Below, piece after piece: positions 1 through 10,996 of a stretch of DNA of 64,000 nucleotides (positions within the stretch are counted from its first letter, which is position 1; each line of letters begins with the position of its first letter). The stretch covers positions 687,501 to 751,500 of the forward strand of contig JAEMWC010000053.1 of NCBI GenBank assembly GCA_016490735.1, in the 5' to 3' direction. The position numbers and the translations under genes are program-made. The notes beneath the pieces are model-generated. The model had not been told where the DNA came from. It made no database searches and saw only the letters and a program-made list of their open reading frames with translations. This stretch comes from Pachyseris speciosa (Eukaryota > Cnidaria > Anthozoa > Scleractinia > Pachyseridae).

Positions 1-259
1 AGAAAACACTCAGATTTCACAAAACATCATGGCACAAAATCATGTTTTAATAAATGCAGCAGTGCAAAGCTGACTAAAGTGACCATGGCTCAGAAGAGGA
101 AGCGTGCAGAGGCCAGTGGAAACTCTGAGGAAGAGACAAAACTAGACGTGTCTCCCTTGGAACGGCGGCCAAGCCTTCGACCAGAGATGGCTTCCCATCC
201 ACATCAAAGGTCTCGTCAACCTAAAGGAGAGGCACCCATCAGTATACGCCGAGTTCGAA

Positions 260-2040
260 CAAGAACAAGGGAATTTCGTTGTGCAGAAATATCAGCATCT
301 ATTCTCGAAGATTTCTCTAGACCACAACCACGAACAGGAGAACAAGATGATTAAAGGGGACGGAGGAGCAGTAGGACTAACGGAAACTCCCGGAGCCCTT
401 CGACGCTGGATGGTAGGAGGCCCCGAAGAGTACACATGGCGTACGAAAACCTGCTTGCACAAGCAAGTCCCATACATTCAGAACGTTTTTGCTAGAGACG
501 TTGAAAACCTGACTGGTGTAATTGAAGCGATGGGTAACCCATTCAGTGAAGACAGTGCCGATCTTATTGTATTGTACACTAAGCAAATCATGCCAAGGTG
601 AAAGGGCAGTCGATGTACGACAAATATGTAGAAGAGCGACTGGATAATTGTTCCAAACCCATCACAGATACTACACAACGATCCAACCTACGTTTGTTTG
701 GCACGCCTACGTTTGTTTGGCAATCAAGTAGGACAAGTGATCAAGTTGCCGATCTCAAGAGTGTCTGCCGACTCTTTTCCAGACTGTACATTGCTTGCCA
801 AACAAGAAAGGGGAATCTGAAGGTATTTTTCAAGCACGAAAACAGTTCAAGTCCACCTGCACTTTCGTGTAATGGCAGGATGCGCGCAGGACAGAAATAG
901 GAGCTATTTAACGTTTTACCGAAAACTGATTATTCTTTAAAACACCCCATTTTTGTTGCTAATAGTCTATGAGTTTCACCACCCATTTCAGAGGCCTTTG
1001 ATTTTCCGGGGATGATGCCTCTGGACCCCCCTAGTTCACTCACGCACCCCTCCCAAGTTGCAAACTTGCTGCGCGGACCCTGCAACCTCAAGGATAACTG
1101 TATGATAACAACTCCTGAGTGAGGAGCTATTCCAGTATCTCGCAGCAAGCGTCCAATCTCTCAGACTATCAGATGTAGACGTAATCAGCACGGCTGCTAT
1201 GGGTGTAATCAGTTCCACCACGATAGACAAGACGGATCTTGCACCTTGTAACCATGAGGAAGCAGATACCTGTATCTTCGTCCATGCAAAGCATGCCTCT
1301 GAGAGTAGTATGAAAAAGTTTCTCATACGAAATGTTGATACGGACGTGGTCATCTTGGCAATCGCATTCGCACAGAAGTTGAAAGTAAAGGAGCTGTGGG
1401 AAGCCTTTGGCGTTGGCAAGCAGTTGGACTACCTGGCTATTCACAAGATAACCAGCTCTCTTGCCAAACAGCAATGTGAAGGGCTACCATTCTTCGATGT
1501 ACTCACCGGCTGCGATGCGGTATCATATTTCTCCGGAAAGGGTAAGAAGACTGCATTTCGAGCTTGGAAGTGCTATCCTGAGGCGACCAACGTTTTTCGT
1601 ACTCTGCATCGCCACAGACAACGCTCTCTGAGGAGCAATTCAGGGTGCTGGAACGGTTCGTGGTTATAATGTATAACCGAACGAACCCACATCAAGATGT
1701 CAACAAGGGGTGGCAGTACATGTTTTCTCAAGGCACCAGAAGCATCAAGAGTATCCCGCTAACCCAAGAGGCCCTGGAACAACATGTCAAAAGGGCAGCA
1801 TTTCAAGCAGGTCATGTCTGGGGGGCGCACACTAAATCCTATCCAGGAACTTCCAGGTGCATCACAGTGGGGATGGCATCTATCTTCAGATGGGTGGATA
1901 CCGACCTGCACAACCCTACCTGAAGCATCAAAAGCGTGTAGTGAGCTCATCAGATGTTGTTGCAAGCCTGCATGTCGGAGACTCTGCAAGTGCACCAAGG
2001 CAAACCTTCCCTGAACCACGCTGTGTGCCTTGAATGGCAA
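260..2040 (+). pseudogene. Decayed multicopy cnidarian ORF (probably mobile-element derived)
   Basis: Several overlapping frames give pieces of one long protein type in collinear order: 281-598 (motifs DHNHEQ, IKGDGGAVGLTE, ALRRWMV, GNPFSEDSADL), 598-850 (LFSRLYIACQTRKGNL, ENSSSPPALS), 1199-1560 (NHEEADTCIFVHAKHA, NVDTDVVILA, LPFFDVLTGCDAVSYFSGKG), 1645-1830 (EALEQHVKRAAFQAGHVWG) and 1820-2014 (WGWHLSSDGW, LPEASKACSEL, then a Cys-rich tail). From memory this combination recurs many times in coral, anemone and hydra genomes with no assigned function. Here about 300 bases between 850 and 1199 carry no recognisable part, and frame changes occur, one in the G6 run near 1820. The N-terminal third seems missing or too decayed. 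Not a working gene. The repeated HEEADT/VDTDVV pattern could be a nuclease-like fold, which is a guess. Confidence 0.6.
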
Positions 2041-2942
2041 ATGCTACCAAGAGTGAAAAAAAAAACCTCCCAAGTAACATTTTGTAGGCTAGAAACTTGT
2101 TATTAAATGGAGCATTTCCTGAGACTATGTCATAAAAATGTTACCGCTAAAAAGCCACAGGACAATATAGCTCAAACAGCTCTTTTCTGAATATTTTCAT
2201 TTTTGTTTTACGCATTGGGTATCCAGTGGTTTCTTATAGAAAACATATGGGAATTTTCCATTAGCCAATAACTGGTGAACAGGTTAGGATCCAAAGTGGA
2301 TCCTAATATTATATCATTACCTACCCAAAAAGGAACAGGTATACGAAATCTGGTACTTGTATCACCAATTTGAACAATTTTACGCTTATCTTCCGGACTA
2401 CATAGAGCGACTTACAGGGAGAGTGTCAGGTTTATGTGTTTCACCTGCTGTTTGAGAGTGGGTTTCTCCCATTTGATATGTATGGATTCCTTAAGCCTCA
2501 CTTGATATTTAGTAGCTGCATAGTCCAGAATCTGGAAACAATCCGTTGAACAGGATGCTCGACAAGACTCTGAATTCAGCAGATGTTTGTGAACGTGCGA
2601 AGATCCATCCGATAGTAAGTGCTCGCGCACTCGCGTGGAGAAGTGTCGGCTTGTTTCAAATATGAGCTATCGGTTAATTTGAAATAAATTAAAAAGGCGA
2701 CTTTTTTCCTAGTAAAATTAATTGCATTTTACACTTAACTTGTCAACAATACTAAGAGTCTTATTCACGAAAAATACTCTTAATGTAATACAAACAATGT
2801 TTAAGTTATTTATTTTTCGGAGAACGTATTTAATCACGCAGTCAATAGGAGCTTTAATTACACCCATATTGAAATCACTGGTGATCCTTGAAATCCGATT
2901 GGCTCTCGACAGTGCAATTTGAGCTATTTTTTGCTCTAAATC
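2041..2942. other. Intergenic, nothing recognised
   Basis: AT-rich stretch downstream of the relic ORF. No exon with convincing splice sites, RNA gene or mobile element end was seen. Confidence 0.5.
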
Positions 2943-3813
2943 CAAGGCCGTAGCTAAAAAAATTTTTGTCTGGGGGGGGGGGGCAATGAAGCCTTGCGCC
3001 GGAAGCAAAGGCCACTATGGGGCTCTGGGAGAATGTTCTCCGAACATTTGAAATCAACATAAATATTTCATCAAAAGTAGATGTTAATTAGTCCAAGGTT
3101 TTGTAAGCTATTGATATATCGCTCAATTTAAAGAATTGTCATGACTGGCTTACGCAGACTACCCTCGTTGTTTGCGGTAGCCTGTTCTAGGCTCTCAAAT
3201 ATTTGGGGCGGGCGAAACAACGAGCGAAGAGCGAGGGAAGAAAATTGAGTGTCTTAGAGGGTTTGCGGTTGCGACGCTCTTTGGCCTATATTTAAATTTT
3301 CGTTCTGACGAGCAGATCTTTGAAGGATTTACTTCTCTTATATGATCACTGATATAACCGGAGGATTTGTGTAGATAGTTTTCGGCAACGGCTGCTTTTG
3401 TATTAAAAACCAGTTTTTTTCCTAATGCGTGTATAAGGTCACGCACTGATGTATGGTATGCTTGATATTGCTTTGGCGAAAAGGTTTTGTTTTAATTTTT
3501 GCCATGAAGATGTTGCCTAAAGCACTTGTCATTTTTGTAGCCTTGGCAGTTCCGTGAGTTTCGAGATTATTATCGCCCGGCATTAAATCCTCACTCTGTC
3601 CAGGTTTAGCTCACATGGAAAACTGTGGGAAATGTTGACAGTCTAATGTGTTTGAATATTGCTTCTCTTTTGTTTGCTGAGCGAAACGGTTATGAAAAGT
3701 TTCAAGGTGATATCAGTAAAGTTTAAACTATCTGGCCTACACACCTTAAAAGACTTGTTCCAACATGTTTGGGGAGCAACTGCCCACCTTGCCCCTACAC
3801 TAGCTACGGCCTT
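2943..3813. mobile_element. Short-TIR nonautonomous element, ~870 bp
   Basis: The left end reads AAGGCCGTAGCTA (from 2944) and the right end is its inverse TAGCTACGGCCTT (to 3813). A poly-G run of 12 lies at 2972-2983. No transposase frame is present. Inverted ends and lack of coding suggest a nonautonomous DNA element; no target duplication was confirmed. Confidence 0.4.
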
Positions 3814-6360
3814 TTTTAACTCATCAAAATGAAAATGAAATAATACTAACCAATCAAATTTCATGGACAAATAAATATTAATATTGACAAAAAACTGTGT
3901 GATTTCAAAATGGGTGTTTTAAAGTGGTAATTGAACTTTTTGTCGTGCAATTTGGGTCTGAAATCATTCTTGTGATTTCGAAGCGAACTCGCGGTGTGCA
4001 CTCGTTCGATTTTACAATCATGCGTATGATTTCACACCATATTGTATTCCACTTACTTCAATTATCATTTTAAATCAAGAAATATTTTCTATCACAAGGC
4101 AGGAACTTTGCATATACGATATTTCTTCAGCTGCTGTTTATGTCATTTCTGACGATGTTGGTTCTTAAACCAGAGTTTCACAGGTTTTTCACTTAATTTG
4201 TGCACATTTATAAGTACGGACTGAATTTTTTCCTTGGCTCTCCACCGAACAAATTCTTAAGCCAGTGCTTTCGAGTCTTGCGTTCCTCTGCTTGGCTGTG
4301 AACACCCCTAGTGCTGAAGTGTTACATTCAGCAAGTGGCCGGCTTGGCGTGATATCCCAAAAAGGCTTATGGTGTATGAAGCCACACGCATAACAGTCAT
4401 AAGTCAATGGGACTTTGCCGAGTGCTGAAATCATGTAGATGTAGATGTAGATGTTTGGTAAGTAGTCATTTATACGTGCATCTTATGGCTCGTGTTTACT
4501 CTTTTTTTTTTCAAAAAGTTTCCTATGTTCTCCGTGAAGAACTTATTCATGCGCCATGAGGTCTTAACTTAATTTAAAAATTGCCTTTTGGAACAAAAGC
4601 ACTAAATACTAAGGTTGAAAAATATCGTAAGTCTATTTTTTTCCCCAAGAAGAAAATCTACAAAAGATACAAATATAACACGCTCAGTTAGGCGCTAACG
4701 TGGGGTTAAATAAATAGCATTCATTTAACTGGTCACGAATTCTGAACAGTCATAGATTATCGCAATTTCGTTTATGACTCAAATGTAAACTGTAGTCGAA
4801 AAATAACAAAAGCAAGATAATTTTCTCAATAAAAATGCCTCTGATAGAAAAACAACGACAAAACACGAACAATGACGAAAACCAGTTGTGCTTAAAACGC
4901 AAATTATACCGATAAGGTAATAATTCTCTTAAATGTTTGCTTAGTGTTGAAGGCGGAATTTCCTCGTGTAAATACCTCACCCAAGAGCAGTCTAGCACGC
5001 TTTATGGAAATATAAATTTAGCTCATCTAGAAATAGAAAAGGAAGGTAGAAAGCACAATTTCTGTTCCACCATTTTTTTACTGTTTTATTACAATGGATT
5101 CAAGCTTAATTAACAAATCGAATTCGACGTTGGCATGGGAACCATACACTTTCAAGCACTTTTCTCAGAGTTTTTAATTCTCGGATTTTCCTTTCAAATA
5201 CTACACCATTCTACTTTAATTTTCGGTGTCTTCTAAAGATTTAGTATTTAGTGGTTTGATTGCGTGCCGATTAATAGTGCCTCACTGCGGTTCAGGCGAA
5301 AGGTTAACAAACTAGGGATGATGGACGAAGGGTATTTGAGTGACATTATGATCGGTAATTAACATAATTTATAACGTCATTGAATCAGGTGGCGCACCCC
5401 ACAGGGAAAACTTTTGGAGGTAGTTTAAAGTTTTAGTGCCAAAGTAAAAGCGGCCCCTGAAGACTCCTAGTTAAATGGTGTGATTTTTCCGTACATCAAC
5501 GCATTGTTTTTTTGTTTTTTTTTTTTTCATCTCCCTGTCTTGCTATTTTTCCTATTCTCAGACGACTAGACACAGGGTTATATTGTGATTTAGTCTAAGC
5601 TTATGCAAATCATGAAAATTATGAGTGTTCAGATGGAAACGCTAACACGTGGTATTTATTTAGCTGTTGGTTATGTTAAAAAGTTTCATGAGCACCTAAT
5701 TAATGTGCCTTTATTAGTCATCACAAAAGTGAGCTATTCGCATCTTTTGTTGTTTAGTCGTGGTTTTGCAGCGCTCTGAATAGTTTTCTGCTGTGTTGGT
5801 TTCTGAAGCTTATTCCTTGTACGTGAGTAAGTTTTGATACCTTTAATCACCCAGAAATAGCTATTTAGTCTTGTTTTGCCAAGAATACGTCCCTAAATGA
5901 TACTGCGCAATACTGATGACAGTACAGTGAACAAGCTAAAATTGCTGAAGATTGTTTCCATGAGGAAGAAAAAGCTACTTGCACGCTTTTCGACATGACG
6001 TGAAAGAAGAGGAAGTTGGTTTAAACAAAGCCAGACGAGTGTATCCCGTGGAGAATGACTCAAAAGAAATAGCATTGTGTTATTTCGTGTTTTCTTGTTC
6101 CTTTAATTTTTCTGCTTATTTTTATTTTTATTTTTTTTGCCTGAATACGTTTGGCATAGAACGCTCTATTGCACAAACACACACATCTCTTTATAATACT
6201 GAATTAAACTGTCGCAGTTTTGTAAAACAAAATATCACCCGGGCAGTCTTTTTTTTTTTTTTTTTGTGCTACCAAACGTTTTGATGCAACTGAACTCCAC
6301 CATGTTGATGCGGTCGTTATATTGATTCTTGATTGACAGAAAGAAGCGCAAACATCCACA
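3814..6360. other. Intergenic, upstream region of gene A
   Basis: No coding exon recognised. Contains a short (GTAGAT)n run near 4435-4452 and T-runs near 5510 and 6250. The promoter of gene A must lie here but no TATA or initiator motif could be assigned with confidence. Confidence 0.5.
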
Positions 6361-6418
6361 ATGATCCATCCTGTCTTATTGCTGATAGTGTTACTCGGGA
6401 ATGAGGCCACTGGAATTA
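6361..6418 (+). CDS. Gene A exon 1: start codon and signal peptide
   Basis: Reads MIHPVLLLIVLLGNEATGI, a short hydrophobic leader ending in small residues, then splits a codon at a perfect donor (A|GTAAGT). Exit phase 1 matches the next exon, which completes a Thr codon. This ATG is chosen because it gives the only leader of the right length directly upstream of the first WSC-like exon. The protein is therefore predicted to enter the secretory pathway. Confidence 0.8.
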
Positions 6419-6524
6419 GTAAGTAAGCTATCAATAATGATCACTGCATATTTGTATGCTTCATTTTTTCTGTTCTATCCTTTGAGGAAACCAGCAACGT
6501 CTTCTGAAATGACTGATATTACTT

Positions 6525-6673
6525 AAGCAATATACCACAAGTTTCTATGGTTTATAGGCTGATAAACCACGCGGGATGTTGCGGCTCGTGATTTACGAAT
6601 TCTTCGAGTGTTTTTCCAACATCCCTCGTGGTTTATCAGCCTATAAACCATAGAAACTTGTGGTATATTGCTT
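6525..6673. mobile_element. Foldback element with 57-bp arms
   Basis: Bases 6525-6581 are repeated as reverse complement at 6617-6673 with one mismatch, around a 35-base loop. The whole 149 bp would fold into one hairpin. It lies in intron 1 of gene A and codes for nothing; a palindromic MITE is likely. Confidence 0.75.
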
Positions 6674-6829
6674 TTATATAATAATCCATAAGACGCGCGA
6701 AATTTCCATGAGTTTACTGGAACAATAAACCCGTAGCTGATTGACCAATGAGTACGTACGCATTGATTTCGTTATTATATATAACCGTACTAAATCACTG
6801 CGCTCCATTAGCCGTGTAAATGCCTCTTT

Positions 6830-6832
6830 TTA

Positions 6833-6870
<38 letters not shown>

Positions 6871-6914
6871 CTCTTTCTTTCTCTCTTTCTTTCTTTCTCT
6901 CTCTTTCTTTCTAC
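6830..6914 (+). repeat. (CTTT)n microsatellite
   Basis: About 85 bases of CTTT repeated with a few CTCT interruptions, in intron 1 of gene A just upstream of the first WSC-like exon; it may lengthen the pyrimidine tract there. Confidence 0.9.
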
Positions 6915-6969
6915 TAAAATCAGAGCATTTTACGGCCACTTATAACTTCGGTTACCTTACTTTTTGTAG

Positions 6970-7257
6970 CGTATGAGACGATTGGTTGTTTCAAGGACAC
7001 TGGAAACCGTGCTATTCCAACCTTAGAGGGTCAAGATAGCATTTTGGACGGAAATTATCGGGCAAGAAGTGACGCAAAACAAAAATGCTACCAGGCTGCA
7101 AAAAAGAGAGGATTCAAAGTGTTCGCTCTTCAGCATAGTGGATGGTGTGCATCCAGTGCTGATGCAGAGAACACATTTGACAAATATGGAAAGTCCAGTG
7201 CATGTGGAAACGATGGCGAAGGTGGACCATGGGCCAACCAGGTGTATTACATAAAAG
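6970..7257 (+). CDS. Gene A exon 2: WSC-like domain 1
   Basis: 288 bp, 96 codons, phase 1-1, acceptor tttttgtag and donor G|GTAAGA. The most divergent copy of the array: IGCFKDTGNRAIPTLEG at the start, four cysteines spaced as in the other copies, FALQHSGWCASS in the middle and GEGGPWANQVYYIK at the end. The GC(F/Y)KD start and the aromatic-Gly-Trp-Cys centre resemble the WSC carbohydrate-binding fold, but the domain has four cysteines instead of eight, so the assignment is WSC-like and not certain. Intron retention here does not give an immediate stop, unlike the later copies. Confidence 0.8.
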
Positions 7258-8104
7258 GTAAGAGGAAGAATAGACCAGATACCCACGCGGGAGGGGGACC
7301 AATTGAATGTTTATCTCACATAATTTCTGTTATCATGATATGCAGAACTGGCTCAAAATCAGTTGAAAACTACCAAGGACAGTAATCTAAGTAACACCAT
7401 TGACTTGAATTTTGATGAGGCCACACAAATAAGAAAATTGAATTCTGTTATGTGAGCTGCACTTTCTCAGCAATATATGGTTGGAAAAAGGTAATTGTGG
7501 CCCTGATATTTTGCATAATCTTGTTCACACAAAGAGAAACAAAATTATACATATTTGTTGTAATTTTGAGCTCTCCCGCATTTTGATCTGGGCGCGAGTT
7601 CATCAGAAAGCTATTATACTGCCGTTGTGGTGAAATCACTAAACAAACTGTTTTACAGGTAAATACAATTTAAGTGGAAGTGAATTTTCACTTCCATAAC
7701 GGCTAATACTACCTTACAGTTTTTTGTCCGCGTCTCTTGAAATTTCGTTTTAAGGGGAATGGAGAGACCAGAGAATTGACAAAATCATGCACGTTATCAT
7801 TATGATAACATGTAAGCTGACTTACTTTCGATCGGCTAAGATGGAGGAATTATGCCCTGATCTATTCGTGATGTAAAACACACCAAACTGTAGGACACGC
7901 ATAAAGCTTAAATACCTAAATTGAATTTCTTTATTTCACTTCATTTCTGAGTTGATTTTAGAGCGACTAAAAGAAGCGTTATATTTTTACGATCTTATCT
8001 AAATTATAAGAAATTAAAAAAGACTTCTCCTGATAATACATCTAATAATCCCCTTCTAAGAAATGAAAGTAGCATAGTTACATATACATACAAATTTTTA
8101 CCAG
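7258..8104. other. Intron of gene A
   Basis: No repeat family, hidden exon or RNA gene recognised. Confidence 0.6.
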
Positions 8105-8392
8105 ATTATGAAGGTGTGGGATGTTATAAAGACACAGGAAGCCGTGCTATTCAAACGCTTGAAGGGAAAGACGTCATATTGGATGGTCCTTACAGAAACC
8201 GCAAAAATGCAATAGCTAAATGCGCTGCTGCTGCTCGTCGAAAAGGTTTCCACATGTTTGCTGTTCAACATGGCGGATGGTGTGCGGCCAGTGCTACAGC
8301 AGAAAAGACATTCGACAAGTATGGAAAGAGCGGTGCTTGTCAAAGCGACGGTGAAGGTGGTGCTTGGGCAAACAATGTTTACGTCATTGAGG
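8105..8392 (+). CDS. Gene A exon 3: WSC-like domain 2
   Basis: 288 bp, phase 1-1; acceptor tttttaccag, donor G|GTTAGT. Domain begins GCYKDTGSRAIQTLEGKD, has FAVQHGGWCAASATAEKTF in the centre and ends GEGGAWANNVYVIE. The four conserved Cys are present. Reading through the donor gives a stop after one codon (GGT TAG), so intron retention would make a two-domain secreted protein. Confidence 0.85.
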
Positions 8393-8760
8393 GTTAGTAG
8401 TGCTATATAAATTGGTAAAACCTGTGTACTTTGAAGTCAGCCTATTCCTTTCGTAAAGTGCTGAGTAAAACGATTTTAAACAAAACCGGGTGCAAGGAGT
8501 AATACGAGGTGGATGGTAATGAAAAATTTGTAAACAGCACGGCGTATTCTCATTTGGTATATACATGAAACAGAAGACACAAATATTAGTATAGTGCAGT
8601 CATTTAGCAGAATTCTGTACGTGTTTTCAGTTAGGTACATTAGCAAATTGTATAGGCAAATTTTGTTTGCGATAACGAAGACTTGAAACTCCCATTGCAA
8701 CTGCAGTTGGGAGTAATATTGAAAATATAATTTTCTTGTGGATGTCTCTGTTTTAAATAG

Positions 8761-9048
8761 ATTTTAAAAGTCTGGGATGCTACAAAGACACAGGAAATCG
8801 AGCTATTCCCACGCTCGAAGGAAAAGACTCGATTCTGGATGGTCCTTACAGAAACCGCAAAAATGCAATAGCTAAATGTGCCGTTGCGGCTCGCAGGAAG
8901 GGATTCCACATGTTTGCTGTTCAACATGGCGGGTGGTGTGCGGCCAGTGCTACAGCAGAAAAGACATTTGACAAATATGGAAAGAGCACCACATGTGCAA
9001 ACGATGGCGAAGGAGGTCCTTGGGGAAACAACGTTTACGTCATCGAAG
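8761..9048 (+). CDS. Gene A exon 4: WSC-like domain 3
   Basis: 288 bp, phase 1-1, acceptor tttaaatag, donor G|GTTAGT. Nearly the same protein as domain 2 (KNAIAKCAVAARRKGFHMF core), with STTCANDGEGGPWGN near the end. The preceding intron (8393-8760) and the following one share blocks of similarity with each other, showing that exon and intron were duplicated as a unit. Confidence 0.85.
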
Positions 9049-9464
9049 GTTAGTAGCTCTATTTTACTGAATTGGTAAAAACTGTGTACTTTGCACTCAG
9101 CTTATTTTTTCCATAAATTACCGGGTTAGACGAGTGTAAATAAGACCAGGCGCAAGGAGCGATACTAGTTAGATGGCAAAGAAGAACGTCTAAAGAGCAC
9201 GGCGTATCAGATACATGGAACAGAAAAGATAAGGATTTTTCCATATAAGAGCAGTCATCTAGCAAAGGGTGTGCGCGGTTTCAGTGGGTAAATTTTCAAA
9301 GTTAATAGACAAATTTTGTTTGCGATAACGGAGACTTGAAAACCCCATTGCAAGTTCTGAGGTTGGAAGTAATATCGAAAAATAGTTTACTTGAAAAATG
9401 TCTCAGTTCAAAATGTATGATATGCATATAGTCACAATAAAAAACGTTTCTCTGTTTGAAATAG

Positions 9465-9752
9465 ATTATACAAGTCTGGGATGCTACAAAGACACAGAAA
9501 ATCGAGCCATTCCCTCGCTCGAGGGAAAAGACTCGATTCTGGATGGTTCTTACAGAAACCGCAAAAATGCAATAGCTAAATGTGCTGTTGCCGCTCGCAG
9601 AAAGGGTTTCCACATGTTTGCTGTTCAGCATGGTGGCTGGTGTGCGGCCAGTGCTACAGCAGAAAAGACATTCGACAAATATGGAAAGAGCGGTACTTGT
9701 GAGAGTGATGGTGAAGGAGGTCCCTGGGGAAACAACGTTTACGTCATTGAAG
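9465..9752 (+). CDS. Gene A exon 5: WSC-like domain 4
   Basis: 288 bp, phase 1-1, acceptor gaaatag, donor G|GTTAAT. Starts GCYKDTENRAIPSLEGKD; all four Cys present; ends GPWGNNVYVIEG. The intron before it (9049-9464) is a diverged copy of the previous intron. Retaining the next intron ends the frame at GGT TAA. Confidence 0.85.
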
Positions 9753-9866
9753 GTTAATAAATTTTTACTAGCATTTCACAAAAAGAACCGTGACGGCACA
9801 GTTTTGTCATTTGGTAACAGTCAATGAACATTTATCATTTCAAATGTTTTTAATTGTTGCCTAAAG

Positions 9867-10154
9867 ATTTTACAAGTCTGGGATGTTATAAAGACACAGG
9901 AAACCGAGCCATTCCCACGCTCGAAGGAAAAGACTCGATTTTGGATGGTCCTTACAGAAACCGCGAAAACGCAATAGCTAAATGTGCCGTCGCGGCTCGG
10001 AAAAGAGGTTTCCACATGTTTGCTGTTCAACATGGCGGATGGTGTGCATCCAGTGCTACAGCAGAAACGACATTCGACAAATATGGAAAGAGCGGTACTT
10101 GTGAAATTGATGGTGAAGGAGGTCCCTGGGGAAACAACGTTTACGTCATTGAAG
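9867..10154 (+). CDS. Gene A exon 6: WSC-like domain 5
   Basis: 288 bp, phase 1-1, acceptor cctaaag, donor G|GTTAAT. Intact copy (RENAIAKCAVAARKRGFHMF). It is the first of three copies that sit on a near-perfect ~400-bp repeat including the intron, so it is very recently duplicated. Note the acceptor ends AAAG, weaker than the TAG acceptors of older copies. Confidence 0.85.
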
Positions 10155-10265
10155 GTTAATAAATTTTAACTAGCATTTCACAAAAAGAACCGTGACGGCA
10201 CAGTTTTGTCATTTGGTAACAGTCAATGAACATTACTCATTTCAAATGTTAATTGTTGCCTTAAG

Positions 10266-10554
10266 ATTTTACAAGTCTGGGATGTTATAAAGACACAGGA
10301 AATCGAGCCATTCCCACGCTCGAAGGAAAAGACTCGATTTTGGATGGTCCTTACAGAAACCGCGAAAAACGCAATAGCTAAATGTGCCGTCGCGGCTCGG
10401 AAAAGAGGTTTCCACATGTTTGCTGTTCAACATGGCGGATGGTGTGCATCCAGTGCTACAGCAGAAACGACATTCGACAAATATGGAAAGAGCGGTACTT
10501 GTGAAATTGATGGTGAAGGAGGTCCCTGGGGAAACAACGTTTACGTCATTGAAG
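10266..10554 (+). pseudogene. Gene A exon 7: WSC-like domain 6, one-base insertion
   Basis: Same unit as exon 6 at nearly 100% identity, but 289 bp: the run GAAAAC of exon 6 is GAAAAAC here (about 10365-10370), shifting the frame after PYRNRE. As read, the exon cannot be translated to its end in frame. Either a real lesion in a fresh duplicate or a homopolymer error in the assembly. Splice sites are intact (cttaag acceptor, G|GTTAAT donor). Confidence 0.75.
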
Positions 10555-10668
10555 GTTAATAAATTTTAACTAGCATTTCACAAAAAGAACCGTGACGGCA
10601 CAGTTTTGTCATTTGGTAACAGTCAATGAACATTACTCATTTCAAATGTTTTTAATTGTTGCCTTAAG

Positions 10669-10945
10669 ATTTTACAAGTCTGGATGTTATAAAGACACAG
10701 GAAATCGAGCCATTCCCACGCTCGAAGGAAAGACTCGATTTTGGATGGTCCTTACAGAAACCGCGAAAGCGCAATAGCTAAATGTGCCGTCGCGGCTCGG
10801 AAAAGAGGTTTCCACATGTTTGCTGTTCAACATGGCGGGTGGTGTGCATCCAGTGCTACAGCAGAAACGACATTCGACAAATATGGAAAGAGCAGCACAT
10901 GCGAAAACGATGGTGAAGGAGGTCCCTGGGGAAACAATGTTTATG
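10669..10945 (+). pseudogene. Gene A exon 8: WSC-like domain 7, two deletions and shortened end
   Basis: Third near-identical unit. Relative to exon 6 it has lost one G (TCTGGATG, about 10679-10686) and one A (GGAAAGACTC, about 10729-10738), and the donor has moved upstream to TTATG|GTAAAT, removing the last three residues. Length is 277 bp where 279 would keep frame. The two deletions lie in homopolymer runs. Its end differs from exons 6-7 (SSTCENDGEGG instead of SGTCEIDGEGG). Confidence 0.7.
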
Positions 10946-10996
10946 GTAAATATATTTTTAATAACAGGTAATATTCATTGCACCTAAGGCCTATTC

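Larger units (their letters stand above)
9753..10980 (+). repeat. Exon-plus-intron tandem repeats of ~400 bp
   Basis: Exon starts at 9867, 10266 and 10669 give periods of 399 and 403 bp. Introns at 9753-9866, 10155-10265 and 10555-10668 are the same sequence with a few indels (GTTAATAAATTTT start, TTTGTCATTTGGTAACAG, ATTGTTGCCT near the end). The array therefore grew by unequal exchange very recently. Confidence 0.9.

Noticed and set aside
3195..3446. 83-codon minus-strand frame
   Set aside because: Lies within the inverted-repeat element 2943-3813 and shows no protein family features.
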